Origin: a virus
IMG/VR virus record: IMGVR_UViG_3300009285_002730
Location: 1-51,819 of that record
Length of the DNA: 51,819 bases
Direction: 5' to 3' (one strand)
The notes beneath the pieces were generated by a model that saw only the letters and a list, made by a program, of their open reading frames with translations, ran no database searches and was not told where the DNA came from. Each line of letters opens with the position of its first letter. Position 1 is the stretch's first letter. Below, piece by piece: positions 38,517 to 46,234 of the stretch. The position numbers were made by a program, and so were the translations under genes.

Positions 38517-39427
38517 TTTTTCTCCTTTAATCTTTGTTTAACTTCTTGTACCATAGACCTTATACCCATCCATAATGAAAAATTTGGTTTCCATCCGAGA
38601 GCCTTTAATTTGGTACTGTCCGGACATCTCCTGGTCGGGTCGTGTTTAGGAAGAGGCTCGAATGTGATTCTGGATTTTGATTTTGTGATTTCTTTGATTA
38701 CATCCGCCAGACCCCTGATGGTGATTTCATGATAATCTCCCACATTATACACTTCCCTCAAAGGTGCTTTTTCCATCACAATCATTATCCCCTCAATCGC
38801 ATCACTAACGAATGAAAAGCTACGGGTTTGTGTGCCATCGCCATAAATAGTCAAAGGTTCTCTTGAAAGAGCTTGCTTGATGAAGTTTATCATCACCCTC
38901 CCATCATCAAAATTCATACCCCCGCCATAGACATTGAACAAACGGATAACAACAGCATTCCCATAAACATAACAAAGTGTTTCTCCCAGACGCTTGGAAT
39001 TGTCATAGACCGACCTCATACAAAAACTCTCGACATTGCCACGGTATAGTTCTCTCTGTGGATGTTCGAGTGGTTCTCCATATACCTCCGAGGTTGAAAA
39101 GAACATAACTCTGTCGCCATGTTGAAGACAATGTTCCAGGTCGGTTGTATTGGCGTGGACAGTCGTTAGAGGATGCTGGAGATACCACTTCGGCGAAGCG
39201 GGTGAACCGAGATGAAAAATCCAATCAAATCTTATTTGAGGATTATTTTTGAAGAACATTTCCGTTGTCTGGTGGAAGAATTTTATTCCTTCAGGCGGAG
39301 TGTAATCTTGAGTAAATAAAAGACAATCCAAAGCCCATACTTCGTGACCATCCTTGATGAGTCTATCTACTAAATGTCTGCCTAAAAAACCCGCACAGCC
39401 AGTCACGCAGGTTATTTTTCTTTTCAT
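38513..39427 (-). CDS. NAD-dependent sugar-nucleotide epimerase/dehydratase, UDP-glucuronate decarboxylase (UDP-xylose synthase)-like
   Basis: 304 aa. TGCAGFLGRHLVDRL (9-23) binds NAD; HLGSPASPKWYLQHP (72-86) and STSEVYGEPLEHPQ (111-124) are the substrate loops specific to the UXS branch (HLA.PASP..Y; STSEVYGDP..HPQ). Catalytic YDNSK is 141-145. GDGTQTRSFSFVSDAIEGI and DPTRRCPDSTKLKALGWKP complete the pattern. It would decarboxylate UDP-glucuronate to UDP-xylose, the product step after the adjacent dehydrogenase. Confidence 0.82.
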   Translation of the reverse strand: MKRKITCVTGCAGFLGRHLVDRLIKDGHEVWALDCLLFTQDYTPPEGIKFFHQTTEMFFKNNPQIRFDWIFHLGSPASPKWYLQHPLTTVHANTTDLEHCLQHGDRVMFFSTSEVYGEPLEHPQRELYRGNVESFCMRSVYDNSKRLGETLCYVYGNAVVIRLFNVYGGGMNFDDGRVMINFIKQALSREPLTIYGDGTQTRSFSFVSDAIEGIMIVMEKAPLREVYNVGDYHEITIRGLADVIKEITKSKSRITFEPLPKHDPTRRCPDSTKLKALGWKPNFSLWMGIRSMVQEVKQRLKEKK

Positions 39428-39800
39428 TTTTGTGCCCCTGAATTTTAAGTAAATTATTCTTTAATAAATTCGCTTCCTGTTCATTTGCTCCTAGATAATG
39501 AATCAATTCGTGAGCTAGAATATGAGATAAGTGAATAATTATTTGTTTGTCCGAACACTGCCTATTCACAAATTCAATATCTTCCTGATAGATTTTTATT
39601 ACTGGCGGATATAATCCCGATGTACCCATCATTGAACCAGAGAATTGAGCGAGAATACCCCACGAAGCCACCCCAACCTGCAATTCTGGTCTTTTTTCTA
39701 AAACTATTGGCACTTCATCAAGTAATTTTTGTGCTTTTGGTGATAGCAACTGGATTGCATCGTTTACCATTTTATCAAATTGTTTTTGCGTGTATCTCAT
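39363..39800 (-). CDS. Zincin-type metallopeptidase-like protein (145 aa)
   Basis: The segment IIIHLSHILAHELIHYLGAN with EQEAN carries HELIH (97-101) and Glu107, the HExxH...E zinc site of small bacterial metallopeptidases. Around it PPVIKIYQEDIEFVNRQCSD gives the edge strand. The C-terminus (NNLRDWLCGFFRQTF) overlaps the next gene by 65 bases. Why a peptidase sits within sugar genes is unclear; processing of a surface protein is one idea. Confidence 0.65.
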   Translation of the reverse strand: MRYTQKQFDKMVNDAIQLLSPKAQKLLDEVPIVLEKRPELQVGVASWGILAQFSGSMMGTSGLYPPVIKIYQEDIEFVNRQCSDKQIIIHLSHILAHELIHYLGANEQEANLLKNNLLKIQGHKNEKKNNLRDWLCGFFRQTFSR

Positions 39801-40188
39801 TTCTCTTTCTTAAATTAGTTGATGACTGATTATGGAATCTATCTAAATAAATAATCGGAATATCTAATTTTTCATACCAGTGATTCTTTCCTATCCAGTC
39901 AGAACCCATAAACAATAAATCAAGTCCATCAGTCTGCAACATTAAAATTAACTCTTTCAGTTCAGACTCGGTTTCGTAAGGAATAATATCATCTACATAC
40001 TTTATCCCTCTGAGTTTAATCATTCTTTCTGAAACAGTCTCAACAGGTTTATTTTTATCATCTCGTTCAATATGGGGATTAACATGCAAACCAATAGTCA
40101 AATGACTACAATGTTTTTTTGCTTTTTTGAATGCTATGAGGTGTCCAGCGTGGCATCCATCAAATGCTCCAGCGATAAATCCTTTCAT
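39775..40188 (-). CDS. Cytidylyltransferase-like nucleotidyltransferase (TagD/HxGH family)
   Basis: 137 aa. IAGAFDGCHAGHLIAFKKAK holds the HxGH motif (13-16), followed by ERMIKLRGIKYVDDIIPYET (the R.E.v....vD.v family block), LLFMGSDWIGK and SSTNLRKRN near the end, where ISTT.IK is usual. Enzymes of this type join CTP to glycerol-3-phosphate, ribitol-5-phosphate or similar alcohol phosphates. It could make a CDP-activated unit for a phosphodiester-linked glycan. Confidence 0.78.
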   Translation of the reverse strand: MKGFIAGAFDGCHAGHLIAFKKAKKHCSHLTIGLHVNPHIERDDKNKPVETVSERMIKLRGIKYVDDIIPYETESELKELILMLQTDGLDLLFMGSDWIGKNHWYEKLDIPIIYLDRFHNQSSTNLRKRNEIHAKTI

Positions 40189-40361
40189 TCGACCCTCCTG
40201 ACATCTCTCTTGGTTAATTTATCTATGAGAGCAAATAAACTTTCTTTTATTTGCTCGTCTTGTAAATTATAACGACTCCTGAATACAAATTTACTTTCGT
40301 ACTGATAGATAGTTTCTCCTGTCTGTGGGTCTACGTCTATAGATTCAATTATTTTTTTCAT
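40185..40361 (-). CDS. Small hypothetical protein (58 aa)
   Basis: An ATGA overlap on both ends fits this 58-aa gene exactly between the methyltransferase and the cytidylyltransferase. MKKIIESIDVDPQTGETIYQ, then YESKFVFRSRYNLQDEQIKE and a basic end (DKLTKRDVRRVE). No family recognised. Confidence 0.65.
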   Translation of the reverse strand: MKKIIESIDVDPQTGETIYQYESKFVFRSRYNLQDEQIKESLFALIDKLTKRDVRRVE

Positions 40362-40981
40362 ATCTTAGTAGTGAGGCGATATAACCCATATAGACAAGGT
40401 TGACCAACCCGATTATTTTGTTTTACCCATCCATATTTTCCTATTGTTTCAAAAATAGTTTCATAATCTGAATCAATAATCTTGTGTAGCCATTCGGAAT
40501 CTAAATTATGAGGATGGGCTTTGTGGGGGTGGGTTTTGGCTAAATTGATACAGAAAGATAATGAAAGGTATCCAGAAGGTCCCAGAACCCTCGTACATTC
40601 GTTTATTACTTGTGCTGGACTCTCGCTATGGTCTAAGGCATTAACGCACGTTACAAGCGATATAGAGTCATTTTCTAATGGTATCTTCTCGCCCTCTGCT
40701 ACAAAGTATTCAATGTTTGGATTGTAAAATTCCGGGAAATTTTCTACATATTCTTTATTTAAAGGGTCGATGGAGATTTTCCTCTTGCAAGGCAAATGTT
40801 GGAGTATCCCTCCCATCGGTCCTGAACCGATATCTAAAACAGATTTATCTTCTAAGTAAAGTATGTTATCTAAACCGAGTTTTTCTATCATATACGGATA
40901 ACGTACCCACTCTCTTTCGAGTTTTATTTTTCTCATTTTTATGTCTTTAAGATTCCAAGAATCTAATTCTGCTTTTAACAT
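40358..40981 (-). CDS. Class I SAM-dependent methyltransferase
   Basis: 207 aa. Motif I is KSVLDIGSGPMGGILQHLPC (45-64), then KISIDPLNKEY, GEKIPLENDSISLVTCVNAL (motif IV region) and DHSESPAQVINECTRVLGPS followed by GYLSLSF. This is a Methyltransf_11 pattern, likely acting on a sugar or lipid-linked glycan. Overlaps the NodB-methyltransferase gene start by a few bases. Confidence 0.8.
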   Translation of the reverse strand: MLKAELDSWNLKDIKMRKIKLEREWVRYPYMIEKLGLDNILYLEDKSVLDIGSGPMGGILQHLPCKRKISIDPLNKEYVENFPEFYNPNIEYFVAEGEKIPLENDSISLVTCVNALDHSESPAQVINECTRVLGPSGYLSLSFCINLAKTHPHKAHPHNLDSEWLHKIIDSDYETIFETIGKYGWVKQNNRVGQPCLYGLYRLTTKI

Positions 40982-41916
40982 TTTTGCACCAAAAAATGAT
41001 GGTAAAATTCACTATTATTTTTGAAAGTGTCCATATCTTCCTCCTCGGTAAGATGATACTCCAAAACCTTAAACTTCTTTTTTATCTCCTGGATAGCATC
41101 GTGTGGTTCAATATTCGCTGGGATACCTATTAAGGCATATCCGCCCTTTTCGAGTAATCTATAAATTTCTCTTACTGCCTCAACTCTATCATTAAGATAT
41201 TCGAAAACTCCGAAACATATTATCCCATCGAATTTTTTACTAACTGGTATTCGTTCTACAGAACCTACAATATCTGGATTAAGATTCGGGTCGTTATCTA
41301 GCTCTATAAACTCAGCCCAGGGGAAGTAGGCCCTATAATCATAAACATGAGTCTTTCCGATATGTAAAATTCTTCCATCTTTTTTAACCAACTGACCAAA
41401 TTGCATTAGAAGATTATTGAATGTCTGCCTGGCGATGGATTTTTGTTCTTTGGATAAAACTGCGTCTATAATATCCTGGTCCTGCCAATAGTGTAAATTG
41501 ACTCTTGCTCCAGTCTTGCCATCAAGGTAATCTCTAGCTTCTACCCTAGAATTATCATATTCCAGTCCGATTTCTTTGCAGACTTCACGAACCATAGAAT
41601 CATCAATATTCCAAGGCGGATAAAAAACTCTTATTGGGCGATGAAGTTTGTTTTCAAGATATTCTACGCCATCGAGTAGGTCTTCTCTGCATTGGTTTAT
41701 GCTAACCTTGGAATAATCAACATGGTCTAAGCCATGGAATTGAATATCTAGGAGAGGTTCGGTTTCCAAATACCAAGTCAATTCACGATTCTTCCATAAG
41801 TCTCTAGCAATGATAGCAACTGTATGTATCTCATTGTGTTTTTTATAAACCTCATGAAAGGATTTGAATAAAGTCAGGTCTGTATCTCTGGAAATGTCGT
41901 CATCACGAAATCGCAT
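40975..41916 (-). CDS. NodB-like polysaccharide deacetylase domain fused to a SAM methyltransferase domain
   Basis: 313 aa. Residues 1-150 follow the NodB order: MRFRDDDIS (catalytic/metal Asp), DIQFHGLDHVDYSKVS (H61-x3-H65) and IRVFYPPWNIDDSMVREVC (RxFxPP motif). Residues about 175-313 form a methyltransferase: KDGRILHIGKTHVYDYRAYF, AEFIELDNDPNLNPDIVGSV, FDGIICFGVFEYLNDRVEAV and REIYRLLEKGGYALIGIPAN. One protein that both deacetylates and methylates would couple two glycan modifications. The order deacetylase then methyltransferase is not one I know as a standard architecture. Confidence 0.75.
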   Translation of the reverse strand: MRFRDDDISRDTDLTLFKSFHEVYKKHNEIHTVAIIARDLWKNRELTWYLETEPLLDIQFHGLDHVDYSKVSINQCREDLLDGVEYLENKLHRPIRVFYPPWNIDDSMVREVCKEIGLEYDNSRVEARDYLDGKTGARVNLHYWQDQDIIDAVLSKEQKSIARQTFNNLLMQFGQLVKKDGRILHIGKTHVYDYRAYFPWAEFIELDNDPNLNPDIVGSVERIPVSKKFDGIICFGVFEYLNDRVEAVREIYRLLEKGGYALIGIPANIEPHDAIQEIKKKFKVLEYHLTEEEDMDTFKNNSEFYHHFLVQKC

Positions 41917-41918
41917 AT

Positions 41919-43004
41919 CTATCTCTTCTTTCTTTTTAATATACCGATACCGTTAGAAGTATCGTTATTCTCAAATTTATATTTATCTTTCTTAAATTCT
42001 TTTATGGCATCCATTACTTCATTGTTGTTTGTATCGTGTAGCATTATTACACCACACGGTTTAACAAATTTGCTCCATTGATTTAGCTCGTCTAAAGTAT
42101 GTTTATATTGATGTGATGTATCTATGAACAGACAATCTATTGGAATATTCCAATCCTTAACAATCTCCATATCGTCACCAATGATAAACTTTATATTTGG
42201 CTCATGAATCCAATGACTATCAATCTCTTTATTATCTATTGTATATACTATTCCACCAGAGTCATTTACTGCTGCTAAGAAAGCTGTCAACGATTTACTG
42301 GCACCAGTACCAAGTTCTACTATAACTTTGTTTTGTGAATGGATTTTCAAAATCATATTGTAAAGGAAGACGAGGCAATATTGCATGTCCGACCATTCTT
42401 TATCTAACTTTTCGACATCACTTAAACCAATATTTTTGTGCTTTTTATGTAATACTGCAATAATATTTGTAGCAAAATAATCAAATTCTACCTCGCCATA
42501 ATTCTGTAACATATCTAAAAATCTTTTTTTATCAAAACTCTGGACATGCTCTTTTGGGGTTGTGCTACTAAAGTCTATTTTCTCGGCTAGTGGTGTTGTT
42601 ATAATGACAGTGCCATCGTCTTTTGTTACTCGCAGTAATTCTTGGAATCCATCTTCCGGAATATCCAAATGTTCTATAACTTCAGAAGCAATTACGGTGT
42701 CAAAAGTTTTGTTAGAATTTTTTATATCTCTAATGTCTGATATAAAATAATGCTCTTTATCTGATAGATTTTTACAGATTTTAATAGTTGTTTTTGACCA
42801 ATCAAAACCATATATGTTTGACTCTGGGAATCTTTTTTTAAGCCACCTTGTCAGCGGACCATGACCACATCCCGCATCGAGAATTTTTCCCTGTTTGACA
42901 AATTTTGATATTTTTTCAAATTTATCTTCAAATTCCCTATATTGTTTTAATTCCCGTTCTAATTTATTCTGTCTATCCCAAAATTCCGGTGTGTTAATAT
43001 TCAT
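41919..43004 (-). CDS. Tandem SAM methyltransferase (two different methyltransferase domains in one chain)
   Basis: 361 aa. Domain 1 (about 1-185): ILDAGCGHGPLTRWLKKRFP, FDTVIASEVIEHLDIPEDGF and LLRVTKDDGTVIITTP, a Methyltransf_11/23 type. Domain 2 (about 195-361): KVIVELGTGASKSLTAFLAA, GGIVYTIDNKEID, CLFIDTSHQYKHTLDELNQW and KPCGVIMLHDTN, a Methyltransf_24 type with the IDTSH...HDTN pair. The second domain is of the same kind as the separate gene at 21920-22423. Two methylations of one glycan, or one active and one binding domain, are possible. Confidence 0.78.
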   Translation of the reverse strand: MNINTPEFWDRQNKLERELKQYREFEDKFEKISKFVKQGKILDAGCGHGPLTRWLKKRFPESNIYGFDWSKTTIKICKNLSDKEHYFISDIRDIKNSNKTFDTVIASEVIEHLDIPEDGFQELLRVTKDDGTVIITTPLAEKIDFSSTTPKEHVQSFDKKRFLDMLQNYGEVEFDYFATNIIAVLHKKHKNIGLSDVEKLDKEWSDMQYCLVFLYNMILKIHSQNKVIVELGTGASKSLTAFLAAVNDSGGIVYTIDNKEIDSHWIHEPNIKFIIGDDMEIVKDWNIPIDCLFIDTSHQYKHTLDELNQWSKFVKPCGVIMLHDTNNNEVMDAIKEFKKDKYKFENNDTSNGIGILKRKKR

Positions 43005-43746
43005 CTACAATTCCTTTCTTGCATCTCAATCCTTCTCTGGCTTCCGCCCTCAATCTATGCTCGGTGGCATGCTGAACATTGGATTGCGGTGGTCTATCGT
43101 GATATTGATGAATAGAAAAAATATCGTTTGATTTGACCGTATAAAGTCCGAGCATACCAAGTCGTCGTTTCATGTCGGCATCGTTGTGTCCCCACGAAGT
43201 AAGTTCTTCGTCGTAACCATTAACAGCTAAAAGATTTTTTTTAGAAACAACATGTATCCCTGATTTTATATCTGTGCATCTAACTACGAAATTATCAGGG
43301 TCGCCCTCTTTATCAAATTGTAGGATATTATCCTGGGACTCTATTTCTTCTGGCTTGTCTATAGAATTTTGCGATAACTCGGCTAATCTGCCCTGAAAAT
43401 ACACTTTTGAACCGATTAAGAGCATCTTGTCATTGATAATATCTTTGATTATTTCAAAGTTTCTCGGCCCGTGAATCAATTCAGCCGAACACAAAACACA
43501 CGCTTCCATAGTAGAAGCTCTAATACCTGCGTTATATCCGACAGAAGAATTGTTATATTCTTTTTTAGGTGGGAGTTTGATGTACCTATATCCGAACCCA
43601 GTGGAGAGTTCTTCACACCCAGTTTTTGAGCCGTCATCAACTATGATTACTTCGTCTGGCTGAACAGTATTTCTTTTAATCGAACGAAAAACAGCTGGCA
43701 TTAAATTCGCTCGTTCAAAATATGGAAGAATCAAACTTATAGTCAT
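42994..43746 (-). CDS. Glycosyltransferase, family 2
   Basis: 250 aa. ISLILPYFERANLMPAVFRS, TVQPDEVIIVDDGSKTGCEE (DDGS), NNSSVGYNAGIRASTMEACV, then GIHVVSKKNLLAVNGYDEEL and SWGHNDADMKRRLGMLGLYT (ED-equivalent block) with HQYHDRPPQ. The family 2 order is complete. Overlaps the downstream methyltransferase gene by 11 bases. Confidence 0.85.
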   Translation of the reverse strand: MTISLILPYFERANLMPAVFRSIKRNTVQPDEVIIVDDGSKTGCEELSTGFGYRYIKLPPKKEYNNSSVGYNAGIRASTMEACVLCSAELIHGPRNFEIIKDIINDKMLLIGSKVYFQGRLAELSQNSIDKPEEIESQDNILQFDKEGDPDNFVVRCTDIKSGIHVVSKKNLLAVNGYDEELTSWGHNDADMKRRLGMLGLYTVKSNDIFSIHQYHDRPPQSNVQHATEHRLRAEAREGLRCKKGIVDEY

Positions 43747-44261
43747 ACCATATCCTTGTCTGCTCTGACTACTTTTTTATACGGGTACAGACCACGAGGC
43801 TTGTTGGGGGTCATTTCACAGGTGATATTTTCTTTAGTATGTGCAATTTGCTTGATATGCCAAAATCCTTTCAGATAACCGTGTAAATCTATTCCATTGG
43901 AGGGAACGTGGAAAAATCCGAAGGTATCAGGAACAAAGAATCTTTTGTGGTCAGGGTGGATAAGAGACGCTTTGCCTGGAAAATTAGGGACATCTATCCG
44001 TAAAATGCCTTTGGGTTTGAGGACTCTGAAACATTCATCTACGCAGAATAAAAATCCATCTCCTAAATGTTCAAAAATATGGCTAGCGTCTATCCTGTCG
44101 ATTGAATCGTTTTCAAATGGTAAATGGTCTTTTTCAATATCCAAGACATAATCGACACACTTGAAAGGTCTTATATCAATTCCTATTGCGTTTTTCTGTT
44201 TGTGAAAAGCACAACCGAGAACAACTACTTTCTTTTTATTTGTTAATATAGTCGTTTTCAT
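43743..44261 (-). CDS. Class I SAM-dependent methyltransferase
   Basis: 172 aa from the ATG at 44261, which follows GAGGAAAT and overlaps the upstream stop (ATGA). KKKVVVLGCAFHKQKNAIGI, DYVLDIEKDHLPFENDSIDR, IDASHIFEHLGDGFLFCVDE and RVLKPKGILRIDVPNFPG are the Methyltransf_11 motifs, with a shortened motif I. It belongs to the sugar cluster by overlap on both sides. Confidence 0.75.
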   Translation of the reverse strand: MKTTILTNKKKVVVLGCAFHKQKNAIGIDIRPFKCVDYVLDIEKDHLPFENDSIDRIDASHIFEHLGDGFLFCVDECFRVLKPKGILRIDVPNFPGKASLIHPDHKRFFVPDTFGFFHVPSNGIDLHGYLKGFWHIKQIAHTKENITCEMTPNKPRGLYPYKKVVRADKDMV

Positions 44262-45103
44262 ATTTCCTCTATAAAACCATCGTATTGTCCCCAATCCCTT
44301 CCCTTATTGGCGACAATAAATTCTTTTTTATATGAACCTTCATCACCTTTTTTAGCATTCATTAAATCTTCGTTTGGTTTCCACGAGTCCTGTATCCATT
44401 GAGGCGGTCTATCATGCCACTGATGAATAACTGAGAAGGGTGCTTGGATAGCATTGACTCCGCTCTCTCTCAATCGTGTTATCAGGTCAACGTCATCGAA
44501 TCCCCACCTACCATTACCGTTCTTACCAGACATCATCTCATCCCAGCCCCCAATAGCTAGGAGGTCTGCCCTCCGCACTATTAGGGACCAGGGTGAAACC
44601 ATGTTCGCTTTCGTGTAAGTCGGTTCTCCGCCATGAACATCAACCGTTCCAGATTCCCAAACATTAACTCCGTATTCTCTGATGTATTCCAATGGGTCTT
44701 TTATTCTTTCCTCTGGAAAAGGAGACGATCCTTGTTTGCCGAAATAAACCCACTCTTGATAACCATAATGTTTTTCAGGTAAAGTTTTGGCAATTTCGAT
44801 TATGTCTTCAATAAAAATATTCTCTGGCTCTGTGTAAATTAAAATATCTCCACGAGAGTTTTTAAGACCTATGTTTTTGGGGATTGAGCAAGAATCCCAG
44901 TCTGGATTGTTGTGTCTGATGTATTGGATTTTGCCTTTTAAAAAATCTAGGCTTTTCAGCATATCGGGGACTTCGTGTTGGTTGTGAGTCCCATCATCAA
45001 CTATGGTAATAAAGTCTGGTTGAGTAATATACTGAAATCTTAAAAGATTTTTTCTTAGAAGTTCTGTTCTATTGAATACGCTAATTATTAATTCCGTGGT
45101 CAT
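44258..45103 (-). CDS. Glycosyltransferase, family 2
   Basis: 281 aa. ELIISVFNRTELLRKNLLRF, DFITIVDDGTHNQHEVPDML, then ILIYTEPENIFIEDIIEIAK in place of DxD, and SLIVRRADLLAIGGWDEMMS with RWGFDDVDLITRLRESGVNA and HQWHDRPPQW. The HQ.HDRPPQ block is shared with the gene at 42994-43746, so the two are probably paralogues acting on related acceptors. Confidence 0.83.
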   Translation of the reverse strand: MTTELIISVFNRTELLRKNLLRFQYITQPDFITIVDDGTHNQHEVPDMLKSLDFLKGKIQYIRHNNPDWDSCSIPKNIGLKNSRGDILIYTEPENIFIEDIIEIAKTLPEKHYGYQEWVYFGKQGSSPFPEERIKDPLEYIREYGVNVWESGTVDVHGGEPTYTKANMVSPWSLIVRRADLLAIGGWDEMMSGKNGNGRWGFDDVDLITRLRESGVNAIQAPFSVIHQWHDRPPQWIQDSWKPNEDLMNAKKGDEGSYKKEFIVANKGRDWGQYDGFIEEI

Positions 45104-45183
45104 GTCAGTAAATTTATTAATGATACTGCTATTAAAGTGACCGATACGATGAACAAAGCTATAATAGTGCCTTCATCATTCAT
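45100..45183 (-). CDS. Single-span membrane microprotein inside the sugar cluster (27 aa)
   Basis: The ATG overlaps the stop of the epimerase gene and the TGA overlaps the ATG of the next glycosyltransferase, so this reading frame exactly bridges the junction. The product MNDEGTIIALFIVSVTLIAV plus SLINLLT is one transmembrane helix with an acidic N-terminus. It may anchor or guide a glycosyltransferase at the membrane. Confidence 0.6.
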   Translation of the reverse strand: MNDEGTIIALFIVSVTLIAVSLINLLT

Positions 45184-46234
45184 AGAATTTTCTTAACTCA
45201 TCTTTATTTTTATTTAACCATTCATAAGTCTTTGAGAAGGATGCTAGAATGCCATTTCTAGGCTTCCAGAGCTTCTCTAAGGGGCGTATGTCCGAATAAT
45301 AGACTCTATGGTCGGCTATCCTCCAATCAGCAAATGAGAACTGTAGAGGCTTGTTATTGAAACCGAATTCACGATCAATCTTATCTATGAGTTCGATCGC
45401 TTCTAAAAGAGAAACTGTGTTTTCTGGACCACCACCGACATTAAAGACTTTTCCAGCAAAATTCTCTGGCTGAGTGACGGCTAGATAATAGAGTTCGGCT
45501 ATATCATCTCCATAGAGAACGTCTCTGACCTGTTTGCCGTTTCCGAAGATAGTTAAGGGCTTTCCTAGAAGTTTGGCAATCATAAACCAACTGAACCAGC
45601 CCTGCTCATCTGCACCTAATTGATATTTCCCTCCCAAACACGACATGCGAAAAACGGTTGTTGGGACTCCGTAGGTATGAAAGTATTCCTGACAATATAA
45701 ATCAGCCGAGGCTTTGCTACAGCCATAGGGGCTGTGGCTGCGTTCGCCCTTACCATCCATAGGAAAATCAGTCGTAATACCTTTTTTATATTCTGGGTCT
45801 TTGAAATCATAACGAAAATCTTTTTCTTCTAAAGGTAAATCACAGATAGCATCAGAATAGACCTTGTTGGTCGAACACTGAATGACTGGAATTGGATGAC
45901 CGCCAGCTTTTCTTATTCGTGCGTATTCTAGGATGTTCATCATTCCATCCATATTAACTTCAAAATCATAACGAGGATTCTTAATACTCCAAGGTATGCC
46001 AGCGTTGGCGGCACAATTTATTATTGCGTCAACCCTATCTATCTCTTTTAAGTCAGAATAATTCCTGACATCACCGTGAACGAAAGTATAGTCAGGATGA
46101 TTGAGAATATTGGTATAGACTCCTCTTCTATGGAGGTTATCAAAAGCGATGACTTTCCAGCCATTAGCGAGAAATTTAAGTGCTATATTCGTACCAAGAA
46201 ATCCTGTCCCGCCAGTACAGAGTAAAGTCTTCAT
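45176..46234 (-). CDS. NAD-dependent epimerase, CDP-paratose/tyvelose 2-epimerase-like
   Basis: 352 aa. TGGTGFLGTNIALKFLANG (7-25) binds NAD; INCAANAGIPWSI, QCSTNKVYSDAICDLPLEEK, SPYGCSKASADLYCQEYF (Y170, K174), FRMSCLGGKYQLGADEQGWF and GKQVRDVLYGDDIAELYYLA match the tyvelose-epimerase branch, which carries the .Q.G..DQGW.. loop. No genes for the earlier CDP-3,6-dideoxyhexose steps are present, so the phage would use a host sugar or the true substrate differs. Confidence 0.75.
   Translation of the reverse strand: MKTLLCTGGTGFLGTNIALKFLANGWKVIAFDNLHRRGVYTNILNHPDYTFVHGDVRNYSDLKEIDRVDAIINCAANAGIPWSIKNPRYDFEVNMDGMMNILEYARIRKAGGHPIPVIQCSTNKVYSDAICDLPLEEKDFRYDFKDPEYKKGITTDFPMDGKGERSHSPYGCSKASADLYCQEYFHTYGVPTTVFRMSCLGGKYQLGADEQGWFSWFMIAKLLGKPLTIFGNGKQVRDVLYGDDIAELYYLAVTQPENFAGKVFNVGGGPENTVSLLEAIELIDKIDREFGFNNKPLQFSFADWRIADHRVYYSDIRPLEKLWKPRNGILASFSKTYEWLNKNKDELRKFYE

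Noticed and set aside
39003-39224. Overlapping leftward frame within the UDP-xylose-synthase-like gene
   Set aside because: It is a shadow of the strongly conserved epimerase frame.
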